Below, in pieces: positions 8,192 through 16,183 of a stretch of DNA of 36,514 bases; the stretch's first letter is position 1, and each line of letters starts with the position of its first letter. The notes under the pieces are model-generated. The model did no database searches. It was not told the origin of the DNA and was given only the letters and a program-made list of their open reading frames with translations. This DNA is from Hydrogenophilaceae bacterium (GTDB taxonomy: Bacteria; Pseudomonadota; Gammaproteobacteria; Burkholderiales; Thiobacillaceae), in contig JACAED010000046.1 of NCBI GenBank assembly GCA_013389025.1, forward strand, positions 1 to 36,514, given 5' to 3'. Made by a program: the position numbers and the translations under genes.

Positions 8192-9910
8192 ATGGCTGCC
8201 GTAACTACTCAAAACACCTCATCGCTTACAGGATTGGCGCGCACGCTGGTGACCCAAGGCTGGCTGACGGAGTCCGAGGCCGAAAGCATCTGGAAAAAAA
8301 CCAATGCCAGTGGTGAGAGCTTTGTGCCCGAATTGCTCAAGGGACGTCGCTACAGTGCTGCCCAGGTCGCCGAGTTGGCGGCCAGTGCATTTGGCTATCC
8401 CATGTTTGATCTGGATGCCATGGATCCAGAACTGCTGCCAAGATCGATTCTTGATGCCAAACTTTCACAGAAGCGCCGGATAGTCGCCCTGTTTCAGCGT
8501 GGCAGCAAACTGTTTGTAGGTACTTCCGATCCGACAAACCTTCAGGCGCTCGACGAGGTCAAGTTTCAGACCGGGTTGGCGATCGAACCGGTCGTGGTTG
8601 AGGACGACAAGCTAGCCAAACTCATTGAAAAGACCAGCAGGGAGGCGGAAAACGCCACATCCATCATGGATGTGGAAGACCTGGAATTGGATTTTTCCGA
8701 TGAAGAGGCCGCTGTTCAACAGGACACGAGCGGGATCGAGATTGATGATGCACCCGTTGTCCGCTATCTGCAAAAGATCATGCTGGATGCCATCAATAGC
8801 GGCGCATCGGACATTCACTTCGAACCTTATGAAAAATTTTATCGCATAAGATACCGTCGTGATGGAATCTTGTATGAAATTGCCCAACCTCCGCTTGCCA
8901 TCAAGGAAAAGGTCGCATCGCGCATCAAGGTCATTTCCCGGCTGGATATCGCCGAAAAGCGCGTGCCGCAGGATGGCCGTGTCAAGATGGTGCTTTCCAA
9001 AAACCGGGCCATCGACTTTCGGGTAAGCACCCTGCCCACGCTGTATGGCGAAAAGATCGTCATGCGTATCCTGGACCCGACCAGCGCACAGCTCGGGATT
9101 GATGCTTTGGGCTATGAACCCTGGCAGAAACAGATTCTGCTCGATGCCGTGCAGCGTCCTTATGGAATGGTTCTAGTCACCGGCCCTACCGGATCAGGCA
9201 AGACAGTATCCTTGTATACCTGCCTCAACATATTGAACAAACCGGGTGTCAACATTTCCACTGCGGAAGATCCCGCGGAAATTCAACTGGCCGGGGTTAA
9301 TCAGGTCAACGTGAATGACAAGGCGGGTTTGACCTTCGCTGCAGCCCTTAAATCTTTCCTGCGTCAGGATCCGGACATCATCATGGTGGGCGAGATTCGC
9401 GATCTGGAAACGGCGGATATTGCCATCAAGGCTGCGCAAACCGGCCACATGGTTTTGTCAACGCTTCATACGAATGATGCGCCGGGCACTCTGACACGCT
9501 TGTTGAACATGGGGGTGGCGCCATTCAATGTGGCTTCATCGGTGATCTGCATTACCGCTCAACGTCTGGCCAGAAAGCTTTGCACCTGCAAGCGGCAAGT
9601 GGAGATACCTCCGGAAGCCCTCTTAAAAGCCGGATTCAGGGAAGAAGAACTGGATGGAAGCTGGCAACCTTATCACGCTGTCGGATGCGACATTTGCCAG
9701 GGATCGGGGTACAAGGGACGAACGGGCATATACCAGGTCATGCCCATAACCGATGAAATGACACGTATCATTCTAAAGAACGGTTCTTCAGTCGATATAG
9801 CAGACCAGGCACGCAAAGAGGGTGTAATGGATTTGCGACAGGCAGGTTTGCTGAAAGTCAAGGCGGGCATTACTTCCCTTGAGGAAGTCGAAGCCGTTAC
9901 CAATCTGTAA
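8192..9910 (+). CDS. pilB: Type IV pilus assembly ATPase PilB
   Basis: Hexameric cytoplasmic ATPase that powers pilus extension. From the ATG at 8192 (MAAVTTQ) it is 572 aa; an in-frame GTG at 8171 is less likely. The N-terminal MshE/GSPII_E domain covers about residues 40-150. The core has Walker A GPTGSGKTVSLYT, Asp-box and Walker B (DPDIIMVGEIRDLETADIAIKAA) and the His-box TGHMVLSTLHTND. The zinc-binding tetracysteine (LCTC...CDIC) near residues 460-510 is intact. It heads the pilB-pilC-pilD run. Length and the zinc motif fit PilB rather than the retraction ATPase PilT, which lacks both. Confidence 0.96.
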   Translation: MAAVTTQNTSSLTGLARTLVTQGWLTESEAESIWKKTNASGESFVPELLKGRRYSAAQVAELAASAFGYPMFDLDAMDPELLPRSILDAKLSQKRRIVALFQRGSKLFVGTSDPTNLQALDEVKFQTGLAIEPVVVEDDKLAKLIEKTSREAENATSIMDVEDLELDFSDEEAAVQQDTSGIEIDDAPVVRYLQKIMLDAINSGASDIHFEPYEKFYRIRYRRDGILYEIAQPPLAIKEKVASRIKVISRLDIAEKRVPQDGRVKMVLSKNRAIDFRVSTLPTLYGEKIVMRILDPTSAQLGIDALGYEPWQKQILLDAVQRPYGMVLVTGPTGSGKTVSLYTCLNILNKPGVNISTAEDPAEIQLAGVNQVNVNDKAGLTFAAALKSFLRQDPDIIMVGEIRDLETADIAIKAAQTGHMVLSTLHTNDAPGTLTRLLNMGVAPFNVASSVICITAQRLARKLCTCKRQVEIPPEALLKAGFREEELDGSWQPYHAVGCDICQGSGYKGRTGIYQVMPITDEMTRIILKNGSSVDIADQARKEGVMDLRQAGLLKVKAGITSLEEVEAVTNL

Positions 9911-9934
9911 GCTGCATATTATCGGGAGACGCAT

Positions 9935-11149
9935 ATGGCAGTTGCAGCCACAAAAGATTCTTCCTTTTCCTGGGAAGGAACGGACAAGCGGGGCAAGAAG
10001 GTCAAGGGACAGATGCTTGCTGGCGGGGAGTCGGTTGTCACTGCGCAACTTCGGCGTCAGGGCATTACCGTCACCAAGGTTCGCAAGCAAAGTGCCTTGT
10101 TTGCGCGTACCCAACCCATCAAGGAGAAGGATATCACTCTGTTCACCAGGCAACTGGCAACCATGATGAAGGCAGGTGTACCCTTGCTTCAGGCTTTCGA
10201 TATCGTGGGCAGGGGTGCCGCCAATCCCTCCGTTCAGCGTCTGCTTGCCGAGGTCAAAGCGGATATCGAGAAAGGCAGCAGCATGAATGTCGCCTTTTCC
10301 AAGCATCCGAAATACTTCGATACCCTGTTTTGCAATTTGGTGCAGGCGGGTGAACAGGCCGGGATACTGGAAGGGGTTCTGGATCGGCTGGCGACTTACA
10401 AGGAAAAGATTCTTGCCATCAAAAGCAAGATCAAATCTGCCCTGTTCTATCCCGCTGCAATCATCGTTGTGGCATTTATCGTAACTGCGGCAATCATGAT
10501 TTTTGTCGTGCCAGCCTTCAAGGAGCTTTTCTCGAGTTTTGGCGCTGACTTGCCTGCTCCCACCTTGCTGGTCATGGCGATTTCAGATTACTTTGTGAAA
10601 TATTGGTGGCTGATTTTTGGTGCCATCGGTGGCGGGATTTATGGGTTTTTGCAGTTATGGAAACGTTCCAAGCCCGTGCAGCGCTTGATGGACAAAATCA
10701 TGCTCAGGTTACCTGTGTTTGGAGCAGTCATCGAAAAAGCAACCATTGCCCGCTGGACGAGGACCCTTTCCACCATGTTTGCGGCAGGGGTGCCCCTGGT
10801 CGAGGCACTCGATTCTGTCGGTGGCGCATCCGGCAATCAGGTTTTTGTGGAAGCAACCGAAAAAATTCGCAACGATGTTGCTACGGGAACGTCATTGACA
10901 GTTGCCATGCAGGCAACAAATCGTTTCCCAAACATGGTATTGCAAATGACATCGATTGGTGAAGAATCGGGCTCCCTGGACTCGATGCTGGGAAAGGTGG
11001 CGGATTTCTACGAGCAAGAGGTTGATGATGCCGTGGAAGCCATTTCCAGCCTGATCGAGCCGATGATCATGGTTGTGCTCGGCACCTTGATTGGTGGTCT
11101 GGTCATTGCCATGTATCTGCCTATCTTCAAGATGGGATCCGTGGTTTGA
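9935..11149 (+). CDS. pilC: Type IV pilus platform protein PilC
   Basis: Inner-membrane platform protein that couples PilB and PilT to pilin insertion. It is 404 aa, with two T2SSF (GspF) domains: about residues 70-190 (LFTRQLATMMKAGVPLLQAF; LVQAGEQAGILEGVLDRLA) and 275-395 (RTLSTMFAAGVPLVEALDSV; IGEESGSLDSMLGKVADFYE). The repeats are followed by hydrophobic helices, the last ending MYLPIFKMGSVV. The start ATG at 9935 has GGGAG upstream. Its stop overlaps the pilD start (TGATG), giving translational coupling. Confidence 0.96.
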   Translation: MAVAATKDSSFSWEGTDKRGKKVKGQMLAGGESVVTAQLRRQGITVTKVRKQSALFARTQPIKEKDITLFTRQLATMMKAGVPLLQAFDIVGRGAANPSVQRLLAEVKADIEKGSSMNVAFSKHPKYFDTLFCNLVQAGEQAGILEGVLDRLATYKEKILAIKSKIKSALFYPAAIIVVAFIVTAAIMIFVVPAFKELFSSFGADLPAPTLLVMAISDYFVKYWWLIFGAIGGGIYGFLQLWKRSKPVQRLMDKIMLRLPVFGAVIEKATIARWTRTLSTMFAAGVPLVEALDSVGGASGNQVFVEATEKIRNDVATGTSLTVAMQATNRFPNMVLQMTSIGEESGSLDSMLGKVADFYEQEVDDAVEAISSLIEPMIMVVLGTLIGGLVIAMYLPIFKMGSVV

Positions 11150-12000
11150 TGGAACTGCTGCAAAGCGAACCAGCCCTGTTTGTCGGGCTGGTTTTTTTAT
11201 TTGGTCTGCTGGTAGGCAGCTTTCTGAATGTTGTCATTCACCGTTTGCCCCGCATGATGGAGGCTGACTGGCGTGCGCAATGCGCTGAAATGAGGGGGGA
11301 ACCAGCCGAGTTGGCATCCCCCTACAATCTTTGGACACCACGTTCTGCTTGTCCTGTTTGCGGCCATCCGGTTTCCGCACTGGAAAACATTCCGGTTCTT
11401 TCATGGTTATGGCTCAGGGGGCGCTGTTCTGGTTGTGGAGCCAGCATCAGTGTCCGCTATCCGCTGGTTGAAGGATTGACAGCCGTTTTATCGGCACTGG
11501 CCGCATGGAAATTTGGTTTCGGGTGGGCAGCGATCGGTTCGATACTGTTCATCTGCGGCCTTATTGCACTTGCCTTCATTGATCTCGATACGACCCTTCT
11601 TCCCGATGACATTACCCTTCCATTGTTATGGCTGGGGCTTTTGTTCAACTTGTTCGGGATTTTCGTCAGCCTTCAGTCCGCCGTGATCGGCGCCATGGCA
11701 GGATATCTTGTTCTGTGGAGCGTCTACTGGTTGTTCAAGTTTGCAACCGGAAAGGAAGGCATGGGTTTTGGGGATTTCAAACTTCTTGCTGCCATAGGCG
11801 CCTGGCTTGGATGGGAGCAATTGCCGGTCACAATTTTATTGTCCTCGGTTGTGGGGGCGCTCATTGGCATTTCGATGGTGATCTTCATCAAGCATGACCG
11901 CCGCATTCCCATTCCATTCGGCCCCTATCTTGCTGGTGGGGGGCTGGTGGCCATGTTTTTTGGAACCGAGATCACTCGTGCCTATCTGGGCAGCTTCTGA
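11149..12000 (+). CDS. pilD: Prepilin peptidase / N-methyltransferase PilD
   Basis: Bifunctional aspartyl protease of the inner membrane that cleaves type IV prepilin (and type II secretion pseudopilin) leaders and N-methylates the new Phe1. From the ATG at 11149, inside the pilC stop, it is 283 aa. The cytoplasmic domain has the zinc tetracysteine CPVC...CSGC (about residues 68-105). The catalytic aspartates lie in FIDLDTTLLPDD and GMGFGDFKLLAAIG. About eight membrane helices are visible. The N-terminal codons contain a terminator-like hairpin, listed separately. It overlaps coaE by TGATG. Confidence 0.96.
   Translation: MELLQSEPALFVGLVFLFGLLVGSFLNVVIHRLPRMMEADWRAQCAEMRGEPAELASPYNLWTPRSACPVCGHPVSALENIPVLSWLWLRGRCSGCGASISVRYPLVEGLTAVLSALAAWKFGFGWAAIGSILFICGLIALAFIDLDTTLLPDDITLPLLWLGLLFNLFGIFVSLQSAVIGAMAGYLVLWSVYWLFKFATGKEGMGFGDFKLLAAIGAWLGWEQLPVTILLSSVVGALIGISMVIFIKHDRRIPIPFGPYLAGGGLVAMFFGTEITRAYLGSF
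11168..11198 (+). terminator. Terminator-like hairpin inside the pilD 5' coding region
   Basis: A perfect 9-bp inverted repeat (AACCAGCCC 11168-11176 and GGGCTGGTT 11185-11193, 8-nt loop) runs into seven T residues (11192-11198). This is the standard intrinsic terminator form, but it lies 20 nt into the pilD reading frame, just after the pilC stop. If functional, it would be an attenuator that acts unless translating ribosomes disrupt it. That role is inferred; only the structure is seen. Confidence 0.55.
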
Positions 12001-12605
12001 TGCTGAAAATAGGCCTGACCGGTGGATTGGGATCCGGAAAAACCGCCGTTACTCAGGAGTTTTCCCGCCTCGGTGTGCCCGCGATTGACACGGATGACAT
12101 TTCTCGGGAATTGACGGCCGTCAATGGCCCCGCCCTGCCAGACATCAGAGCATCCTTTGGCGATTCAGTGTTCAATGCCGATGGTACCCTGAATCGTCAT
12201 AAGCTGAGATCGAAAATACTTGAGGATGACTCGGCAAGGAGAATTCTTGAATCCATTCTCCATCCCATGATTCAGCATGAAGTCGGTCAACGGATTTCAC
12301 GCTTAGACGAGGCCTATGTGCTTGTGGTGATTCCGCTGCTTGTTGAACTGGGCAGTTACGACGAGATGCTGGATCGAGTCCTGGTCGTGGATTGCAGTGA
12401 GGAGACCCAGGTCAAGCGAGCGCTGGCCCGTGGGGGATGGACTGAATCCGAAATTCGGACCATGCTTGCCAAACAGGCCACCCGTCAAGCACGCCTGGCC
12501 CGCGCTGATGACATCATCCATAACGAAGGCGGGTTGGATGATTTGTCGGCCCAGGTGGCTTCATTGAATGAAAAATATAAACGGATGGCCAGGCAGGTGC
12601 TTTGA
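12000..12605 (+). CDS. coaE: Dephospho-CoA kinase
   Basis: Last step of coenzyme A synthesis: ATP-dependent phosphorylation of the 3'-OH of dephospho-CoA. It is 201 aa, the family's usual length. It begins MLKIGLTGGLGSGKTAV, with the P-loop GGLGSGKT at residues 8-15. The DTDDISRELTA segment (about 31) and the LLVELGSYDEMLDRVLVVDC segment (about 110) are typical, followed by the lid-region RALARGG and the QATRQARLARADDIIHNEG region. It overlaps pilD by TGATG. The pilD-coaE-zapD-yacG order is a conserved proteobacterial arrangement. Confidence 0.96.
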   Translation: MLKIGLTGGLGSGKTAVTQEFSRLGVPAIDTDDISRELTAVNGPALPDIRASFGDSVFNADGTLNRHKLRSKILEDDSARRILESILHPMIQHEVGQRISRLDEAYVLVVIPLLVELGSYDEMLDRVLVVDCSEETQVKRALARGGWTESEIRTMLAKQATRQARLARADDIIHNEGGLDDLSAQVASLNEKYKRMARQVL

Positions 12606-12656
12606 TTTTGCTGGCCAATCGGCGAAAATCGACAAAATTCCCTATTGGCGCGACGC

Positions 12657-13415
12657 ATGATCCGCTACGAATATCCCCTCAATGAGAGAATCCGCATTCT
12701 GCTGCGACTGGAGGATTTATTCGACAGGCTGGCTTGGTATGTCCAGGGAGAGCATCCTTACAACCATCATGCCGGTTTGGCAACCTTGTTTGAAATTGCC
12801 GAGGTCGCATCACGCTCGGACCTTAAAACCGACCTCCTGCAGGAACTCGAACGACAGCGAGCCACGCTATCGTCCCTGCGTGGAAATCCGGATGTGGAGC
12901 AGAACAAACTGGAATCCGTTCTCAGGGAGATCGATGCGGCACATGCGGGTATTCACCAAATGGCAGGAAAGCTTGGCCAACACCTCAAGGATGACGAATG
13001 GCTGATGGCTGTCAAGCAACGCGCCGTGATTCCGGGAGGGCTTTGTGAATTTGACATGCCTTCCTACCATCTCTGGCTGAATGCAGAAGCCGATTTTCGA
13101 CGCGAGGATCTGTATCGCTGGCTAACCCCGATGTTGCCAATTCGCGCCGGCCTCGGAATAGTCCTGCGTTTGATGCGCGAGAGTTGCAGGCCAGGCATGG
13201 AAGAGGCGGTAAACGGTGTCTATCAGCAAATGCTCGATATCAACGTCAGGCCTCCGCAAATGGTTCGTATCGGCATGGACGACGGCGTGAACTGTGTGCC
13301 GGAAATTTCCGCCAACAAATACATGCTCAATATCCGCTTTGTAAGAAGCCAGCCCGGTGAATCGAAGGTATGTGCCGGTACCATACCGTTCGAGTTGACA
13401 TTCTGCACGCTATGA
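12657..13415 (+). CDS. zapD: Cell division protein ZapD
   Basis: FtsZ-bundling protein that cross-links FtsZ filaments at midcell (formerly YacF/DUF1342). From the ATG at 12657 ([22 protein letters not shown]) it is 252 aa, the usual length. This N-terminus matches the family, so the in-frame TTG 12 nt upstream is not needed. The protein is mainly alpha-helical, with typical segments [20 protein letters not shown] (about 33-52) and [15 protein letters not shown] (about 128-142). It starts 51 nt after coaE and overlaps yacG. Confidence 0.93.
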   Translation: MIRYEYPLNERIRILLRLEDLFDRLAWYVQGEHPYNHHAGLATLFEIAEVASRSDLKTDLLQELERQRATLSSLRGNPDVEQNKLESVLREIDAAHAGIHQMAGKLGQHLKDDEWLMAVKQRAVIPGGLCEFDMPSYHLWLNAEADFRREDLYRWLTPMLPIRAGLGIVLRLMRESCRPGMEEAVNGVYQQMLDINVRPPQMVRIGMDDGVNCVPEISANKYMLNIRFVRSQPGESKVCAGTIPFELTFCTL

Positions 13416-13612
13416 ATCGCGATCCCGTGCCTCGTGTTCATTGCCCGTCATGTGGCAAAAAAATGCCATGGAGCACCGAAAACAAATATCGCCCCTTCTG
13501 CAGCGAGCGTTGCAAGCTGATCGATTTGGGACAATGGGCAACAGAGCGCTATCGTGTAGCCGGTGAGTCGATACGCGATGAAATCGAAATCCCCGTCACA
13601 CGAGAAAACTAG
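13412..13612 (+). CDS. yacG: DNA gyrase inhibitor YacG
   Basis: Small zinc protein that binds GyrB and blocks gyrase binding to DNA. From the ATG at 13412 (ATGA overlap with the zapD stop) it is 66 aa. The four zinc ligands are Cys11, Cys14, Cys30 and Cys34 (CPSC and CSERC), followed by the family hallmark [15 protein letters not shown]. The C-terminal tail ([11 protein letters not shown]) is the acidic extension usual for this family. It closes the pilus-coaE run; its stop codon lies at the edge of a long inverted repeat. Confidence 0.93.
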   Translation: MNRDPVPRVHCPSCGKKMPWSTENKYRPFCSERCKLIDLGQWATERYRVAGESIRDEIEIPVTREN

Positions 13613-13662
13613 GGCCTGTTGACCTTGGTTTCACGCTTGAGAAAATAGGATCAACAGGCCCT
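13611..13662. repeat. 12-bp perfect inverted repeat between yacG and rpiA
   Basis: AGGGCCTGTTGA (13611-13622) and its exact reverse complement TCAACAGGCCCT (13651-13662) enclose 28 bases. The left arm begins within the yacG stop codon, and the right arm ends 6 bases from the rpiA stop on the other strand. There is no T-run on either side, so it is not a classical intrinsic terminator. It may act as a bidirectional 3' stem protecting both convergent transcripts, or be a short palindromic element of the REP/MITE kind. Confidence 0.6.
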
Positions 13663-13667
13663 GGGCT

Positions 13668-14327
13668 TTACGGTTGGTTGTAGGTTTGAACGCCGTTTTC
13701 CGTGCCAAGCAGCAAAACGTTGGCCCCACGGCGTGCAAACAGTCCATTGGTGACCACACCTGTAATCTGGTTGATGTCGCTTTCCAGGGCCACCGGGTCA
13801 AGAATGCTCAGGCCGTGCACATCCAGAATGACATTGCCATTGTCGGTTGTGAAACCCTCACGCAGCTTCGGTTGTCCGCCCATCCTGACCAGTTCGCGCG
13901 CAACATAACTGCGAGCCATGGGTATGACCTCGATGGGCAAAGGAAATTTGCCAAGAACATCGACCAGCTTTGACTGATCTGCCACGCAGATGAACGACCT
14001 GGCGCAGGCTGCGACAATTTTCTCACGGGTCAGTGCGCCGCCACCTCCCTTGATCATGTGGAAATGACGGGTGATCTCGTCCGCGCCGTCCACATAAATA
14101 TCCATGCTCCCCACGCTGTTCAGATCCAGGACCTGAATGCCGTGGCCTTTCAAACGGTTGGCTGTCGCCTCCGAGCTGGCAACAGCGCCATCGATGCGCC
14201 CCTTGATTTTGGAGAGTTCGTCGATGAAGTAGTTGGCTGTCGAACCCGTGCCGACCCCGATAATTCCCCCTTTTACATAATCAATGGCTGCCCGGGCTAC
14301 TGCCTGTTTCATTTCATCCTGAGTCAT
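13668..14327 (-). CDS. rpiA: Ribose-5-phosphate isomerase A
   Basis: Interconverts ribose 5-phosphate and ribulose 5-phosphate in the pentose phosphate pathway. It is 219 aa. Visible motifs are the substrate-binding [13 protein letters not shown] (about residues 21-33), [15 protein letters not shown] (about 51-65), YVDGADEI with the catalytic Asp pair (about 78-85), and [14 protein letters not shown] (about 94-107), whose Glu and Lys are catalytic. It is convergent with yacG and divergent from ilvA across about 106 bases. Confidence 0.96.
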   Translation of the reverse strand: MTQDEMKQAVARAAIDYVKGGIIGVGTGSTANYFIDELSKIKGRIDGAVASSEATANRLKGHGIQVLDLNSVGSMDIYVDGADEITRHFHMIKGGGGALTREKIVAACARSFICVADQSKLVDVLGKFPLPIEVIPMARSYVARELVRMGGQPKLREGFTTDNGNVILDVHGLSILDPVALESDINQITGVVTNGLFARRGANVLLLGTENGVQTYNQP

Positions 14328-14433
14328 TTTTTGCTGCCTTCCTACTGGAACAACCTGTCAAAATTTGTGCAAGATTAGCCGCAAAGCGGGAATTTCACAA
14401 ACCACAGGGATCAGGAAGCGGTAAACTTCGACC

Positions 14434-15957
14434 ATGAAAAAACAGCAATCTGACGATTATCTGGAGCGCATTCTGACGGCACGAGTCTACGATGTGGCCA
14501 TCGAGTCACCCCTTGATCTTGCAGCCAATCTGAGTCGCAGACTGTCAAACACCGTGTATCTGAAGCGCGAGGATCTGCAGCCCGTGTTTTCCTTCAAGTT
14601 GCGCGGCGCTTACAACAAGATGTCCGGACTGGCTGCCGCAGAACTGAAACGCGGGGTTGTGGCCGCATCCGCTGGAAATCATGCCCAGGGTGTGGCGCTG
14701 GCCGCCCAACGCCTGCATGCCAAGGCAACCATCGTCATGCCGGCAACCACGCCACAAATCAAGGTCAAAGCCGTCGCTTCGCGTGGCGCAAAGGTTATCC
14801 TGCACGGAGATTCCTATGACGAGGCCTATGAGCATGCCCTGGCACTGGCAAGGAGGAACAATTCCACTTTTGTCCATCCTTATGACGATCCGGACGTAAT
14901 AGCCGGTCAGGGAACCATTGCCATGGAAATGCTGCGCCAGCACCCCGGTCCAATCCATGCCGTTTATGTGCCGGTCGGCGGCGGTGGGTTGATCGCGGGG
15001 ATCGCGGCTTACATCAAGAGGCTGCGGCCGGAAATCAAGGTGGTGGGCGTGGAACCCGAGGATGCCGATGCCATGGCGCGTTCACTGTGCCGGAATGAGC
15101 GGGTGAAGCTCGAACGTGTCGGCATATTTGCCGATGGCGTTGCGGTCAAGCAGGTCGGCAAGGAAACCTTCCGGCTGGCGCAGAAGTATGTGGACGAGGT
15201 GATACGCGTCAATAACGATGCCATCTGCGCCGCGATCAAGGATGTGTTTGAAGATACCCGATCCATACTGGAACCGGCTGGCGCGCTGTCTGTGGCCGGC
15301 CTCAAGGCTGCGGTCGCCGGCGACAGGCTCAAGGGCCAGACATTGATCGCCATCGCTTCGGGCGCGAACATGAATTTCGATCGTTTGCGCCATGTTGCCG
15401 AACGCGCTGAACTGGGAGAAAAACGCGAGGCCATCATTGCGGTAACCATTCCGGAGAAACCGGGAAGCTTCAAGAAATTCTGTTCCATGCTGGGTGCGCG
15501 CAACATTACCGAATTCAATTACCGGTTTGCCGACCCCACACAGGCGCGTGTCTTTGTCGGTTTGCAGATTCACGAAGGTGATGAAATCGGCAAGCTGGTC
15601 TCACAGTTGAAGAAACAAGACCTCGACGCAGTCGACCTGACTGAAAATGAAATGGCCAAACTGCATGTTCGACATCTGGTTGGCGGTCGTGCGCCACAGG
15701 CCCGGCACGAAGTCATCTATCGCTTCGAGTTTCCCGAGCGGCCTGGCGCACTGATGAACTTTCTCAACAGCATGAGCCATGACTGGAACATCAGTCTTTT
15801 CCATTACCGTAATCACGGAACCGACTATGGACGGGTGCTGGTTGGCATCCAGGTGCCGCCAAAAGAGAAACCCAGCTTCCAGAAATTCCTGGACAAGCTG
15901 GGTTACCGTTACTGGGACGAAACCCGCAATCCTGCCTACAAGCTATTTCTTGCCTGA
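14434..15957 (+). CDS. ilvA: Biosynthetic threonine ammonia-lyase IlvA
   Basis: PLP enzyme that deaminates threonine to 2-oxobutanoate, the first committed step to isoleucine. It is 507 aa, the length of the long biosynthetic form. The PLP lysine is Lys55 in FSFKLRGAYN. SAGNHAQGVALAA contacts the cofactor, and VGGGGLIAGIAAY binds its phosphate. Two C-terminal ACT-like domains (about residues 325-400 and 420-500; PEKPGSFKKF and PERPGALMNF) provide isoleucine/valine allosteric control. They exclude the short catabolic TdcB form. It is transcribed away from rpiA. Confidence 0.96.
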   Translation: MKKQQSDDYLERILTARVYDVAIESPLDLAANLSRRLSNTVYLKREDLQPVFSFKLRGAYNKMSGLAAAELKRGVVAASAGNHAQGVALAAQRLHAKATIVMPATTPQIKVKAVASRGAKVILHGDSYDEAYEHALALARRNNSTFVHPYDDPDVIAGQGTIAMEMLRQHPGPIHAVYVPVGGGGLIAGIAAYIKRLRPEIKVVGVEPEDADAMARSLCRNERVKLERVGIFADGVAVKQVGKETFRLAQKYVDEVIRVNNDAICAAIKDVFEDTRSILEPAGALSVAGLKAAVAGDRLKGQTLIAIASGANMNFDRLRHVAERAELGEKREAIIAVTIPEKPGSFKKFCSMLGARNITEFNYRFADPTQARVFVGLQIHEGDEIGKLVSQLKKQDLDAVDLTENEMAKLHVRHLVGGRAPQARHEVIYRFEFPERPGALMNFLNSMSHDWNISLFHYRNHGTDYGRVLVGIQVPPKEKPSFQKFLDKLGYRYWDETRNPAYKLFLA

Positions 15958-15979
15958 GGGGATGGTGTCGTCCTTTCCA

Positions 15980-16168
15980 TTATTGCTTTGTACCGCAGGT
16001 GTTCATGCCCAGAAGGCTGTAAGCAGGGCAAACACGTACAAGGCCCGTCACCAGTGGCACAACACCAATCCAGGCCCAAACAGGCCCGCCCATCAGCGCC
16101 CAGACGATCAGCGCCAGGCCCACAACGATACGAACGATACGATCTGTATTGCCAACATTAGCAGTCAT
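15980..16168 (-). CDS. DUF2892 (YgaP-like) small membrane protein
   Basis: 62-aa inner-membrane protein of the DUF2892 family. The start ATG at 16168 is chosen because GGAGGAAG lies immediately upstream; the frame's earlier ATG does not have this. It begins MTANVGNTDRIVRIVVGLALI, the usual pattern (N-x-x-x-x-x-R-x-x-x-G). Two hydrophobic helices follow, then VCPAYSLLGMNTC, which is conserved in this family. The function is not known; in YgaP a related membrane part is fused to a rhodanese domain. It is convergent with ilvA and nearly back-to-back with the lytic transglycosylase gene. Confidence 0.85.
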   Translation of the reverse strand: MTANVGNTDRIVRIVVGLALIVWALMGGPVWAWIGVVPLVTGLVRVCPAYSLLGMNTCGTKQ

Positions 16169-16183
16169 GACTTCCTCCATTGT

